Shown here piece after piece: positions 38,586 through 47,735 of a DNA stretch of 64,000 bases. Origin of the DNA: Saccharibacillus brassicae (GTDB taxonomy: Bacteria; Bacillota; Bacilli; Paenibacillales; Paenibacillaceae); NCBI RefSeq assembly GCF_006542275.1, contig NZ_CP041217.1, forward strand, positions 2,899,501-2,963,500. The letters run 5' to 3'. The notes below the pieces were generated by a model. It worked only from the letters and a program-made list of their open reading frames with translations, was not told the DNA's origin and ran no database searches. Positions within the stretch are counted from its first letter, which is position 1; every line of letters begins with the position of its first letter. A program made the position numbers and the translations under genes.

Positions 38586-41500
38586 ATGTTTTTTACGGAA
38601 TCCAAGCTTGAAGCCAGGCTGCGCGAAGTAAGCGAGACGCGTTACCGCGATGCCCTGCCGTTAGAACGCTTCTCCGCCGCCGAAGACGCAGACGGAACGA
38701 TTGGCGCCCGTCCGCCGGGGGATGCCCCTTCGTTCGAACTGGGCACCGGCGAGACGTGGACCGGCCGCGACCGTTATATCTGGTTGAGCCGCAGCGTAGA
38801 TATTCCCGCGCAGTGGGCAGGCAGAACGATCGTCGGCCGCTTCGATTTCGGCGAGACGGGCGGCGGCAACAACGACGGATTCGAGTCGCTCTTCTATTGG
38901 AACGGCGCGCCGTATCAAGGCGTCGATTCGAATCACCAAGAGGTGTTTCTGCCGGAAGATTCGCCCGGGACGACCGGCCGGATGGATATTCGGCTGTGGT
39001 CGGGACTCGAAGGCGGCGGTCCGCCGCGCGACAAGATTCATGCGATCAAACGGGCCGAAGTGTGCTGGATCGACGAACGGATCGACGATTTCTATTACAG
39101 CGGCCGTGCCGTGCTGGAGACGGTTCAGACGCTGGAAGCCGGCAGTCCGGACCGTATCGCGCTGCTCAAAGCGCTGGACCGCGCTTTCCTGCTCGTGGAT
39201 TGGTCGCGGCCGGGTTCGGACGCGTACTGCGAGTCGGTCTACCGGGCCGGGGAACTGCTGGATGCGGAGCTGAATGGAATGCACAAGCACCATCCGGTTA
39301 CGGTCACCTGCATCGGGCATACCCATATCGACGTGGCTTGGCTGTGGAGGCTGAAGCATACCCGCGAGAAATGCGCCCGCTCATTCTCTACCGTGCTGCG
39401 GCTGATGGAGCGTTTTCCGGATTACGTCTTTTTGCAGACGCAGCCTCAGCTGTACGCCTACATCAAAGAAGATTATCCCGAAATCTACGAGCAGATCCGC
39501 GAACGGATCCGCGAAGGGCGCTGGGAGATCGGCGGCGGCATGTGGCTGGAAGCCGACTGCAACCTGACGTCCGGGGAATCGCTCGTCCGGCAGTTCCTGT
39601 TCGGCACCCGCTTCATGCGCGAGGAATTCGGCGCGGAGAGCACGTATCTCTGGCTGCCCGACGTGTTCGGCTACAGCTGGGCACTGCCGCAAATTTTGAA
39701 AAAGTCGGGCTTCGACACGTTCATGACGACGAAGATCAGCTGGAACCAGTTCAACCGGATGCCGCACGACAGCTTCAAATGGAGAGGGATCGACGGTTCC
39801 GAAGTGCTAACGCATTTTATTACGACGCCCGACGACTGGGAAGACGCCAACTCGTTTTTCTACACGTATAACGGCTTGATTACGCCCCGGACGGTCAAAG
39901 GCGCGTGGGACGCGTATCAGGACAAAGAAGTGAATCAGGAACTGCTGCTGTCCTACGGCTACGGAGACGGAGGCGGCGGCGTCAACCGGGAGATGCTGGA
40001 GATGCGCCGACGCCTCGACCGGATGCCGGGACTGCCGAATGTCAAAACGGGCCGTGCCGACGAATATTTCCGGCGGCTGTCTCAAACGGTGGAAGAAACG
40101 GACCGGTACGTACATGTGTGGGACGGGGAGCTGTATCTCGAATACCACCGCGGCACGTACACGAGCCAGGCGCATAACAAAAAAATGAACCGCAAGCTGG
40201 AACTGCTGTACCGGGAAACGGAATGGTTGAGCGTATTGGCCGCTCTCGCCGGCCGGGATTGGGAGCTGTACGCGCAGGGCAAGCTGAACGAAGGCTGGAC
40301 GATTCTGCTGCGCAACCAATTCCACGACATCATTCCCGGTTCTTCGATCGCGGAAGTGTACGCAGACAGCCGCGCGGAATACGCCGAAGCGCTGGCGATC
40401 GCCACGGAAGTCTGGAACGAAGCCGCCGGCAAAACGGGAAATCGCGACGCGGCGGGAGCGCTGACGATCTTTAACAGTTCGACGTGGACGCGCGAAGACC
40501 GTATCGTGCTGGACGCCGAAGCCGCTCCGGCCGGCAGCGTATGGACCGATTCGGAAGGCCGCGGGCTGCGTTCGCAGCGTTCGCCGGAACGCTGGATCGT
40601 GGAATCGCCCGGCGTGCCGGCGCTCGGGATGGCCGCCGTGCTGTACGCGGGCCAACCGGATGCGCAGGCGCCGGAGCACGATCAGGAAGCGCAGGCCGAC
40701 CTTCCGTTCAGCCTGTCCGGCCGCGTGCTGGGCACGCCGCACTACGAGATCGAATGGAACGATTCCGGGCAGCTGATCCGCCTGTTCGACCGGGACCACC
40801 GCCGCGAAGTGCTGGCCAGAGACAGCCGCGGCAACGTACTGCAGGTGTTCGAAGACAAGCCGATGCAGTTCGACGCATGGGACATCGATATTTTTTACAA
40901 GGAAAAAATGCGCGAAATTTCCGATCTGCGTTCCGCGGAGCTGATCGAGACCGGTCCGCTGGCCGCCGTCGTCGAATTCAACTGGCAGTACGGGCAGTCT
41001 ACCGTCAAACAGCGGATGACCGTGTACGCCGACAGCCGCAGAATCGATTTCGATACCCGGATCGACTGGCAGGAACATCAGCAGCTGTTGAAAGTCGCGT
41101 TCCCGGTCGACGTCCGGTCCACGGAAGCCACTTACGATATCCAGTTCGGCAACGTCAAGCGGCCGACGCATTGGAACACCAGCTGGGACTGGGCGCGCTT
41201 CGAATCGGTCGGGCACCAATGGGCCGATCTGTCCGAACGCGGCTACGGGGTGAGCCTGCTGAACGATTGCAAATACGGCTATGACATCAAGGACAACGTC
41301 ATGCGGCTGTCGCTGATCAAATCCGCGGTCAACCCGGACCCGAACGCCGATATCGGCGAACATGCTTTTGTCTATGCGCTGTATCCGCACGAAGGCGACT
41401 GGTATGCCGGCGGCACCGTGCAGGAAGCGTGGGCGCTCAACAACCCGCTCTCCGCCCGCCCGGGCCTGCCGGCCCAGCCGCCGCGGTCGCTGCTGCGTCC

Positions 41501-41744
41501 GTCGGCGCCGAACGTCATGATCGACGCGGTCAAAAAAGCGGAAGACCACGACGGCGTCGTGGTGCGCCTGCACGAGTTCGGCGGCGTGCGCGCCCCGCTG
41601 CGGCTGCTCAGCGATTACGCCGTGCTGTCGCTGCGCGAATGCGACCTGATGGAACGCCCGATCGGGGAAGAGGTCGCGCCGGACACGGTATTCGACCTGC
41701 AGCCTTACGAGATCAGAACGTTCCTCGTGCAGTTCGGATCTTGA
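38586..41744 (+). CDS. Alpha-mannosidase, glycoside hydrolase family 38
   Basis: GH38 enzymes are zinc-dependent retaining alpha-mannosidases. The 1052-residue protein has an N-terminal beta domain (about 1-235) and the catalytic domain (about 240-520). The zinc ligands are His247 and Asp249 in THIDVAW, nucleophile Asp359 (also a ligand) lies in WLPDVFGYS, and His580 in FHDIIPGSS completes the site. C-terminal beta domains follow. No signal peptide is present, so it acts inside the cell on imported mannosides next to the GH125 enzyme. The start at 38586 is preceded by AAGGTGAGG. It is the last gene of the locus, followed by a terminator. Confidence 0.95.
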   Translation: MFFTESKLEARLREVSETRYRDALPLERFSAAEDADGTIGARPPGDAPSFELGTGETWTGRDRYIWLSRSVDIPAQWAGRTIVGRFDFGETGGGNNDGFESLFYWNGAPYQGVDSNHQEVFLPEDSPGTTGRMDIRLWSGLEGGGPPRDKIHAIKRAEVCWIDERIDDFYYSGRAVLETVQTLEAGSPDRIALLKALDRAFLLVDWSRPGSDAYCESVYRAGELLDAELNGMHKHHPVTVTCIGHTHIDVAWLWRLKHTREKCARSFSTVLRLMERFPDYVFLQTQPQLYAYIKEDYPEIYEQIRERIREGRWEIGGGMWLEADCNLTSGESLVRQFLFGTRFMREEFGAESTYLWLPDVFGYSWALPQILKKSGFDTFMTTKISWNQFNRMPHDSFKWRGIDGSEVLTHFITTPDDWEDANSFFYTYNGLITPRTVKGAWDAYQDKEVNQELLLSYGYGDGGGGVNREMLEMRRRLDRMPGLPNVKTGRADEYFRRLSQTVEETDRYVHVWDGELYLEYHRGTYTSQAHNKKMNRKLELLYRETEWLSVLAALAGRDWELYAQGKLNEGWTILLRNQFHDIIPGSSIAEVYADSRAEYAEALAIATEVWNEAAGKTGNRDAAGALTIFNSSTWTREDRIVLDAEAAPAGSVWTDSEGRGLRSQRSPERWIVESPGVPALGMAAVLYAGQPDAQAPEHDQEAQADLPFSLSGRVLGTPHYEIEWNDSGQLIRLFDRDHRREVLARDSRGNVLQVFEDKPMQFDAWDIDIFYKEKMREISDLRSAELIETGPLAAVVEFNWQYGQSTVKQRMTVYADSRRIDFDTRIDWQEHQQLLKVAFPVDVRSTEATYDIQFGNVKRPTHWNTSWDWARFESVGHQWADLSERGYGVSLLNDCKYGYDIKDNVMRLSLIKSAVNPDPNADIGEHAFVYALYPHEGDWYAGGTVQEAWALNNPLSARPGLPAQPPRSLLRPSAPNVMIDAVKKAEDHDGVVVRLHEFGGVRAPLRLLSDYAVLSLRECDLMERPIGEEVAPDTVFDLQPYEIRTFLVQFGS

Positions 41745-41795
41745 TGCCCGGTGCCGGGCTAGAGAGTCGCCTGCTCCGAATCTCGATAGCATGAG

Positions 41796-41835
41796 AAAAG
41801 CCCGCAGGCCGCGGAATCGGCGGCTGCGGGCTTTT
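41796..41835. terminator. Bidirectional terminator after the mannoside locus
   Basis: AAAAGCCCGCA pairs with TGCGGGCTTTT, and the GCCGC/GCGGC-type interior extends the stem. A and T runs on both sides allow use by the GH38 gene and by the convergent helicase gene. Confidence 0.85.
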
Positions 41836-41860
41836 GTATGCGTCGGTTGAACTGCGGCGT

Positions 41861-41955
41861 GAAATCGAAGCCGAAGCGGAACCCGAATTCGGGGCGGAGC
41901 CTGAAGCCGAAGCGGATGCGGAACCCGAGTTCGGGGTCGAAATCGAAGCCGGCAT
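41861..41955. repeat. Short tandem repeat after the helicase gene
   Basis: A 36-bp unit (41861-41896) and a 42-bp unit (41897-41938) share GAAGCCGAAGCGGA and GAACCCGA(A/G)TTCGGGG; a third unit starts at 41939. Read on the minus strand directly after the helicase stop, they give a Ser/Ala/Gly/Pro-rich string, and on the plus strand a Glu/Ala-rich one. Neither is a convincing gene. Confidence 0.7.
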
Positions 41956-44322
41956 TCAGACGGGGACGTCTTTGCGTCCTTTTCTCATCGGCGATCCGCA
42001 CAGCGGGCACGGCTTGTGCGCCGCGTTCATGTCTTTGCTGTGCATGATCCGCGTCCAGGCGACGCAGGAGCCGGACGTGCACAGCCACGCCGGCACGCTC
42101 TGCGTCCGGACCGGCGCCTCGGCCGCGGACGAGGTGCCGCTGCGGCCGAAGCGGTCGGCGCGGACCTTGCCGAACCGGCCCGGGTCGGGCGCTCCGCCCC
42201 GCCGGCCGCCGTATTCGGCGCGGACCGCAGCGTCCGAAGCCGCGGTCTCCTGTCCGAAAGCGGACAGGAGAAAGCGCGACACGGCGGCTTTCTTGCCCCG
42301 CTGCACGGCGGGCGAACTGACGAACAGCTGCTCTTTCGCCCGGGTCACGGCGACATAAGCCAGCCGGCGCTCCTCTTCGAGCGCCTCGGCGTAGCTGGCT
42401 TCGCCTTCGAGGCCGACGCGCGTATCGCGCAGTGAATCGGCGCCGAGCGCGGAGGCATGCGGCAGCGTGCCTTCGGACGCGCCGATCAGGAAGACAGCCG
42501 GGAATTCCAGGCCTTTGGACTTGTGAATGGTCATGAGGGCGACCCGGTTGCCCTGCGCCTGCGATTTGACGGCCGCGGTCTGCTGGTTGCGCAGTAGCAT
42601 GTCGTCGACGAAGGCGAGGAACGAGACGATGGAATCGAAGCGTCCGGCCGACGTCTCCAGTTCGTCGAGCATCTCCTTGAGCATCTCGCGGTGCGAGGTC
42701 TGCTCGCTGTGCTCGCCCGCCTGGATATAGGCGTCGTAGAAGCTTTGGCGGATCTGGGTCACCGCGGCGGCCGGGACCAGCCCTTTGAGCGAGCGGATCA
42801 CTTCGAGCCGCTGGCGGATCTTGTCGAGCTGGAATTCTTTCAGCCCGGGCAGCGTCAGCAGATGGACGAGCGGCCCTTTTTTGGGCCGCGCCTCGTCCGT
42901 CTGGCGAATATGCGCCATGCCTTTGTCGCGGGCGATGTACAGCGTGGGCAGCACGCTCGGCATCGCGTCGAAATCGCGGCGGTTGATCGACAGCCGCATA
43001 TGGTCGAGCACGGGCTTGACGAGCCAGTGCTCGTACAGCAGCCGCCCGTCGCCGTAATCGATATGCGGAATATCGCGAATGACGAGCTGCTCCAGCACCG
43101 CGCGGTTGCTGCTCGAAGAGCGGTACAGCACGGCGAAATCGCCGTAGTTCCGGCGTCCCGCCGCTACTTCGCGGTTGATATGGTCGACGATGGCCGTCGC
43201 TTCGTCGTCGGCCGACTCCGGCCGCATATAAGCCGGCAGCAGGGCGCCGCCGTTCGCGGCGCGCAGCGTCTTGCTGCGGCGCATCTTGTTGTGCCGGATC
43301 ACTTCGTTGCCGAGGCCGACGATCGATGGCACGGAGCGGTAATTGATATCGAGCGTCACGATGCGCGCCCGTGGATACAGCTTCTCGAATTCCAGAATGA
43401 ATTCGCTGCGGGCGCCGTTGAACGAATAGATCGTCTGGTCGTCGTCGCCGACGACCATCAGGTTGTTGCGCGGCGCGGCGATCATCTTGACCACTTCGTA
43501 CTGGAGCAGGTTCGTGTCCTGGAACTCGTCGATCATCAGGTGGGTGAAGCGGCGGCGCAGCCGGTCGAGCAGTTCCGGGCGCTGCTTGAGCAGCGCGTGG
43601 GCGCCGGTCAGCACGTCGTCGAAGTCGATCCGGCCCGTCTCTTCTTTCCACGCTTCGTAGCGCAGCAGGATGCGTTTCATCTGGCGGTCGGTATCGCTTT
43701 TGTCCGGCAGGTCGTCGGCCGTCATCAGGTTGACTTTGTAGGAAGACAGCAGCGCCAGCAGATTTTCCGGCGGATAGGCATCCTGCAGGCTCAGCTCGCG
43801 CATGAGCTGCTGCAGTTGGATATGCTGGCGGCGCGTATCGCCGAAAATTTCTTTTTGCATGCCCTGGCTGAACAGCAGCCACAGGCAGAACGAATGGAAC
43901 GTGCGGGCCTGGATGCGTCCGGCCGCATAGGCGTCGATGCCGGGCAGCCCGGCGATCCGCTCGCGCATCTCCGCCGCGGCCTTGCTGGAGAAGGTCAGCA
44001 GCAGGATGCCGGACGGATCGACGCCGCAGACGTCGAGCAGGTAGCCGGTCCGGCAGACGAGCGTGCTCGTCTTGCCGGACCCTGCGCCCGCAAGCGTCAG
44101 CAGCGGTCCGTCGGTGCAGCGCACCGCCGCGGCCTGCGCCGGGTTGAGGCGGATACCCGACTGCTCCAGCAGCCGGAAATAGGCGGCGTCCCGCTCGCCG
44201 CGGTCTCCGCCCGGCCGGTTCGGCTCGCGCCCGCCCGGCGCGGCGATCTCGGCGCGGGGCACTTTCCCCGAGGATACGCCGAACGGCTTGTTCTCAAATC
44301 TCGATGTCATCGCTTTCTCCAC
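41956..44322 (-). CDS. UvrD/PcrA-like superfamily 1 DNA helicase with C-terminal cysteine motif
   Basis: This is a 788-residue ATP-dependent 3'-5' helicase. Residues 79-86 are the Walker A AGAGSGKT, followed by ILLLTFSSKAAAEM (motif Ia), LMIDEFQDTN (motif II), VVGDDDQTIYSFNGA (III), TLDINYRS (IV), VALMTIHKSKGLEFPAVFL (V) and RRLAYVAVTRAKEQLFV (VI). The extreme C-terminus has Cys residues in CTSGSC and CPLCGSPMRKG, a possible zinc ribbon not found in standard PcrA. A non-essential repair role is likely. The start is GTG at 44322 with GCGAGGAG upstream. Confidence 0.92.
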   Translation of the reverse strand: MEKAMTSRFENKPFGVSSGKVPRAEIAAPGGREPNRPGGDRGERDAAYFRLLEQSGIRLNPAQAAAVRCTDGPLLTLAGAGSGKTSTLVCRTGYLLDVCGVDPSGILLLTFSSKAAAEMRERIAGLPGIDAYAAGRIQARTFHSFCLWLLFSQGMQKEIFGDTRRQHIQLQQLMRELSLQDAYPPENLLALLSSYKVNLMTADDLPDKSDTDRQMKRILLRYEAWKEETGRIDFDDVLTGAHALLKQRPELLDRLRRRFTHLMIDEFQDTNLLQYEVVKMIAAPRNNLMVVGDDDQTIYSFNGARSEFILEFEKLYPRARIVTLDINYRSVPSIVGLGNEVIRHNKMRRSKTLRAANGGALLPAYMRPESADDEATAIVDHINREVAAGRRNYGDFAVLYRSSSSNRAVLEQLVIRDIPHIDYGDGRLLYEHWLVKPVLDHMRLSINRRDFDAMPSVLPTLYIARDKGMAHIRQTDEARPKKGPLVHLLTLPGLKEFQLDKIRQRLEVIRSLKGLVPAAAVTQIRQSFYDAYIQAGEHSEQTSHREMLKEMLDELETSAGRFDSIVSFLAFVDDMLLRNQQTAAVKSQAQGNRVALMTIHKSKGLEFPAVFLIGASEGTLPHASALGADSLRDTRVGLEGEASYAEALEEERRLAYVAVTRAKEQLFVSSPAVQRGKKAAVSRFLLSAFGQETAASDAAVRAEYGGRRGGAPDPGRFGKVRADRFGRSGTSSAAEAPVRTQSVPAWLCTSGSCVAWTRIMHSKDMNAAHKPCPLCGSPMRKGRKDVPV

Positions 44323-44688
44323 TGTTCGTTCTCCTCGCTCCGTTTTGTTGATCCGGCGTCCGTTTCCGTCAAAATTCCGATTCTATAAATGTATCACGCG
44401 CCCTTCGAAAGCGTCAAAGGAATCGGTCGTTTTTTTGCCGTTTTCGCGCGGCTGCGGCCGAGGCTGCTGTCTGCCGGCCGGAACCGGGCTGCGTGGGCTT
44501 CGGCTTCCTCTCCGGTATCCAACGGAAACACTCGGACTTCGGCTTCCGCGCCGAAGCCCGCAAAAAAAACCTTCGCAGCCAGCCGCGAAGGTTTTTTTGC
44601 CGAACTTTTATGGGAGCTTTTGGCCGAACTTTCGTTTGAGTCCGTATTCAGAAAAAGCGTATGCTCGAAGCCGCCGGCGTGCCGCCGA
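44323..44688. other. Intergenic region between hmoB and the helicase gene
   Basis: It holds the hmoB terminator (44563-44598) and several short inverted repeats of GGCTTCGG type. No gene is supported. Confidence 0.5.
44563..44598. terminator. Intrinsic terminator after hmoB
   Basis: AAAAAAACCTTCGC and GCGAAGGTTTTTTT form a 14-bp stem around an eight-base loop. It can act in either direction. Confidence 0.9.
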
Positions 44689-45207
44689 TCAGCATTCCGC
44701 CGCGCGGCCCGGTTCCGAAGGCGCGATCCGGTACGTGGTCACGAACGACGGGCGGGCGAAAATTTCCGGCCGCTGCTGCGTGATGCCTTCGGACGTATCG
44801 CGCTTTTTGTGGGCGTGGTTGTAGGACTCGGAACTTTGCCAGCTCTTGAAGCTGTCTTCGTCCTGCCAGATCGTCAGGATCACGTACGTGTCGCCCTGCA
44901 GCGGACGCAGCACCCGGATGCCGGCGAAGCCCGGCATGTCTTCGACGCGGCGGGCACGGCCGAGGAACCGTTCTTCAAAAGCGCTTCTTCCGTCTTCGCT
45001 GACAGGAATGTTGTTGAGGACGGCAAAGCCGCCGTTCAACGAGCCGGCGCTGTCGATCGCCTGGTAAGCGGAGCGCGAATCGACCGAAGTCTCCAACGGA
45101 TGGGCCGCTTCGAACAGATAAACGGGTTCGTCTTCGCCGTTCAGCGTATAGACGTTATCGAGCTGCGGATCTTCCGGCAGCGTGCCGTGGAACAGATACA
45201 GAAACAT
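44689..45207 (-). CDS. hmoB: Haem-degrading monooxygenase HmoB
   Basis: HmoB opens haem to release iron in the cytosol. The 172-residue product follows B. subtilis HmoB through its second half: GGFAVLNNIPV, GRSAFEERF, PGFAGIRVLRPLQGDTYVILTIW, AHKKRDTSEGI and ARPSFVTTY. An N-terminal extension region of about 65 residues, as in that protein, precedes the ABM-type fold. The start at 45207 has AGGCAGG upstream; an earlier in-frame ATG has none. It is monocistronic with a strong terminator. I see no clear Fur box. Confidence 0.9.
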   Translation of the reverse strand: MFLYLFHGTLPEDPQLDNVYTLNGEDEPVYLFEAAHPLETSVDSRSAYQAIDSAGSLNGGFAVLNNIPVSEDGRSAFEERFLGRARRVEDMPGFAGIRVLRPLQGDTYVILTIWQDEDSFKSWQSSESYNHAHKKRDTSEGITQQRPEIFARPSFVTTYRIAPSEPGRAAEC

Positions 45208-45723
45208 AACGATCAACCTGCCTTTGCATCGGAATATAGTCGAGATCGGATCTTTTAGCAATGTGCAGCCTTATGACTTCTCTCTATCATAATACCCGCA
45301 ACGGGCAGCAGGGAAGCGCCGGGCCCCGGAGCGGGTTCCGTGGGCGCGCATACGGATCGAACGCAGAGTAAGCGCGCGGAGAGAATAAATGAATAATTCA
45401 GGCATAAATTAGGTACAAGGAACCATTTCTGTGAATTATGCTTTGCCGCATTCTTTTGTTTCAAATTTAAATATTGAGTCTAAATAACCATAGATAACGG
45501 AGACGGGAAGACACCAAATGTCCTAGTACATAAGCGAGTCCGATTCGTTGTTCGAACGGCCTTTCCCTTGGCGGATTCGGCCGGGCAGGAAGTCGGCAGC
45601 CTCGCATTCCATACGGTCAACGCAACGGCCAACGCACCAACAGCAGGCTCTAAGATCTTTTTTCTTACCGCCTGCCGACGAATGAACGAACGACCAAATT
45701 CACGGACAAGGCGGGAAAAAAGA
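45208..45723. other. Divergent intergenic region between hmoB and the chemotaxis receptor
   Basis: The 516 bases hold both promoters. An AT-rich core (about 45375-45495) with TAAATTAGG and TAAATATTG stretches is the likely promoter zone of the receptor gene, but I cannot assign a sigma-D or sigma-A box pair with confidence. Confidence 0.4.
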
Positions 45724-47415
45724 ATGAAAATGACAATCGGACGGACATTGTACGCGGGTTTTGCCGGAGTGCTGCTGATTACGCTTTTCCTGGCTTCTTT
45801 CAGTTTCTACGAAGTCGAACAGGTACACCGGAATTACAACGACCTTATCGACCGGCGCGTGGAAGAGATTCAGACGATCGCCGACGTCAAATACGAAGCG
45901 ACCGCTCAGGCCAAAAATTTGCGCGGCTACCTCATTACGGGTAATGAAGACCATGTGGATTCGTTCCAGCAAAACAAAGCCAACATGCTGTCCAAGCTCG
46001 ACCGGTTGGACACGCTGCTGGTCGATGTGCAGTCGCAGGCTCTGCTGAGCGAGATCGGCGCACTTGAGACGCAGTACGACGAAGTCGGCAGCCGATTGAT
46101 CGCACTCAAGCAGGCGAACAACCTGGCGGAATATACGCGCGTCGTCGAAGCGGAATGCGTGCCGCTGGCCGATGCCTTGGCCGAACGTTCGCAGCAGTTG
46201 GAAGACGTGCAGCGCGCGCAGCTGGAAGCGTCGATCGCGGACACCGCGGCGGACGTCAGAAGCATCGAGACGATCATCATCGTTCTCGTCGCGGCGGGAC
46301 TGCTGCTGGGCTCGCTGATCGCTTTCCTGATCGGCCGCAAAATCGCGCGTCCGGTATCGCGGATCGCAGCCGAAGCGAAAAGGATTTCGGAAGGCGATCT
46401 GCGCGGAGAAGACCTCAAAGTGTCGAACCGCGACGAGATCGGCGAGATGGCGGACGCGTTCAATCTGATGAAAAATAATTTGCGCGGCCTGATCGTCAAA
46501 ATCGGCAGCAGTTCGGAGCAGGTGTCCGGCGCTTCGAACATGCTGCTCAAAAATTCGGGACAGGCGGCGGAAGCGGCCGACCACGTCACCGCCGCGATCA
46601 TGAACGTCGCAAGCGGAGCGGAACGCCAAATGTCCGGCATGGACGAGAACAAGCTGGCGCTCGAAGACGGCGGGCATAATCTGCGCCGCGTCGCCGACAC
46701 GACGTCGGACGTCTCGCGCGCTTCCATTCTGGCGCTCGAAGGCGCGCAGGAAGGCACCAAGCTGATCGGCGAGACGATGGAGCGGATGCGCCTCGCCCAG
46801 GAGACCGTGGGCCGGTCTTCGGAAGCGGTCAACGAACTGGAACGCGAATCGAAGCGGATCTCGGAGATCGTGCAGACGATCGGCGGCATTGCCGGGCAGA
46901 CCAATCTGCTCGCGCTCAACGCTTCGATCGAAGCGGCAAGAGCCGGCGAACACGGCCGGGGCTTCGGCGTCGTCGCCGAAGAAGTGAAGAAGCTGGCCGA
47001 GCAGTCCCGCACGGCCGCGGCCGAGGTGGAATCCATTCTCGGCGGCATCGCCGACAAGCTTCAGGGAGCGGTGCGGGCGATCGAGGACGGATCGCGCGAA
47101 GTCGAAGGCGGCGCGCAGACGGCCAATCAGGCCGGCGAGTCGTTCTACCGTATCTACGATTCGCTGCAGCAGATCACCGGCCGCATGCAGGAAGCCGCCG
47201 CTGCCGTCGAGCAGGTATCGGCCGGCATGGAGCAGACGCTGATCTCCGAGCGGGACATGACCGAACTGTCGCGGGACATCTCGGCCCGTTCGCAGGGCGT
47301 GGCCGCCGCTTCGCAGCAGCAGCTCGCTTCGATGCAGGAAGTATCGGCTTCGGCGGAAGTGCTGAGCCGCCTGTCCGGCGAACTGCAGGGCGAGATCGGC
47401 CAGTTCCGCGTCTGA
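45724..47415 (+). CDS. Methyl-accepting chemotaxis protein
   Basis: This 563-residue membrane receptor has TM1 (about 8-28), an extracellular four-helix sensor (about 30-180, CHASE3/4HB-like), TM2 (about 182-204), HAMP (205-258) and a long cytoplasmic coiled coil with the conserved hairpin tip [21 protein letters not shown]. It passes ligand binding to CheW/CheA. The ligand is unknown. Longer in-frame starts upstream lack ribosome binding sites; the ATG at 45724 gives a standard receptor N-terminus, with a weak AAGGCGGG ahead of it. No chemotaxis genes are adjacent. Confidence 0.93.
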   Translation: MKMTIGRTLYAGFAGVLLITLFLASFSFYEVEQVHRNYNDLIDRRVEEIQTIADVKYEATAQAKNLRGYLITGNEDHVDSFQQNKANMLSKLDRLDTLLVDVQSQALLSEIGALETQYDEVGSRLIALKQANNLAEYTRVVEAECVPLADALAERSQQLEDVQRAQLEASIADTAADVRSIETIIIVLVAAGLLLGSLIAFLIGRKIARPVSRIAAEAKRISEGDLRGEDLKVSNRDEIGEMADAFNLMKNNLRGLIVKIGSSSEQVSGASNMLLKNSGQAAEAADHVTAAIMNVASGAERQMSGMDENKLALEDGGHNLRRVADTTSDVSRASILALEGAQEGTKLIGETMERMRLAQETVGRSSEAVNELERESKRISEIVQTIGGIAGQTNLLALNASIEAARAGEHGRGFGVVAEEVKKLAEQSRTAAAEVESILGGIADKLQGAVRAIEDGSREVEGGAQTANQAGESFYRIYDSLQQITGRMQEAAAAVEQVSAGMEQTLISERDMTELSRDISARSQGVAAASQQQLASMQEVSASAEVLSRLSGELQGEIGQFRV

Positions 47416-47575
47416 CGCCTGACGTTGCGGACAGGAACGGCGACAGCCATAGCAACACCAACACCAACACGAAGAAAAGCCCTTCTTCAACAGGACGGAA
47501 GGCCGCTCTTCAACAGCGAGGAAGGCTGTTCTTCGCACTTATATTCCGTATGAAGAATGCCTTGCCGCACAGCGC

Positions 47576-47653
47576 AAAAAGCCGCACGCTATCGATTTTC
47601 GTCCGCGTTCCCTCAGAGGAACGCGGACGAAGACCGGAGCGCCGCGGCTTTTT
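47576..47653. terminator. Composite bidirectional terminator
   Basis: An inner perfect 14-bp hairpin (TTCGTCCGCGTTCC / GGAACGCGGACGAA, 47598-47631) is nested inside an outer AAAAAGCCGC / GCGGCTTTTTT pair. It separates the receptor gene from the convergent response regulator. Confidence 0.85.
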
Positions 47654-47735
47654 TGCTTTTACCTTCTTAGGTTTGCCTTCTTGAGTTTGCCTTCTCTAGG
47701 TTCGGACGCACGCGCCTGCGCAGAGAAGGAGAAGG

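Noticed and set aside
41713-41955. 80-codon minus-strand frame beginning right after the helicase stop
   Set aside because: It consists of repeat-derived Ser/Ala/Gly sequence and runs straight through the terminator at 41796-41835.
45568-45723. N-terminal extension of the chemotaxis receptor
   Set aside because: The extra 52 residues precede a standard receptor N-terminus, lack hydrophobic or conserved features and have no ribosome binding site.
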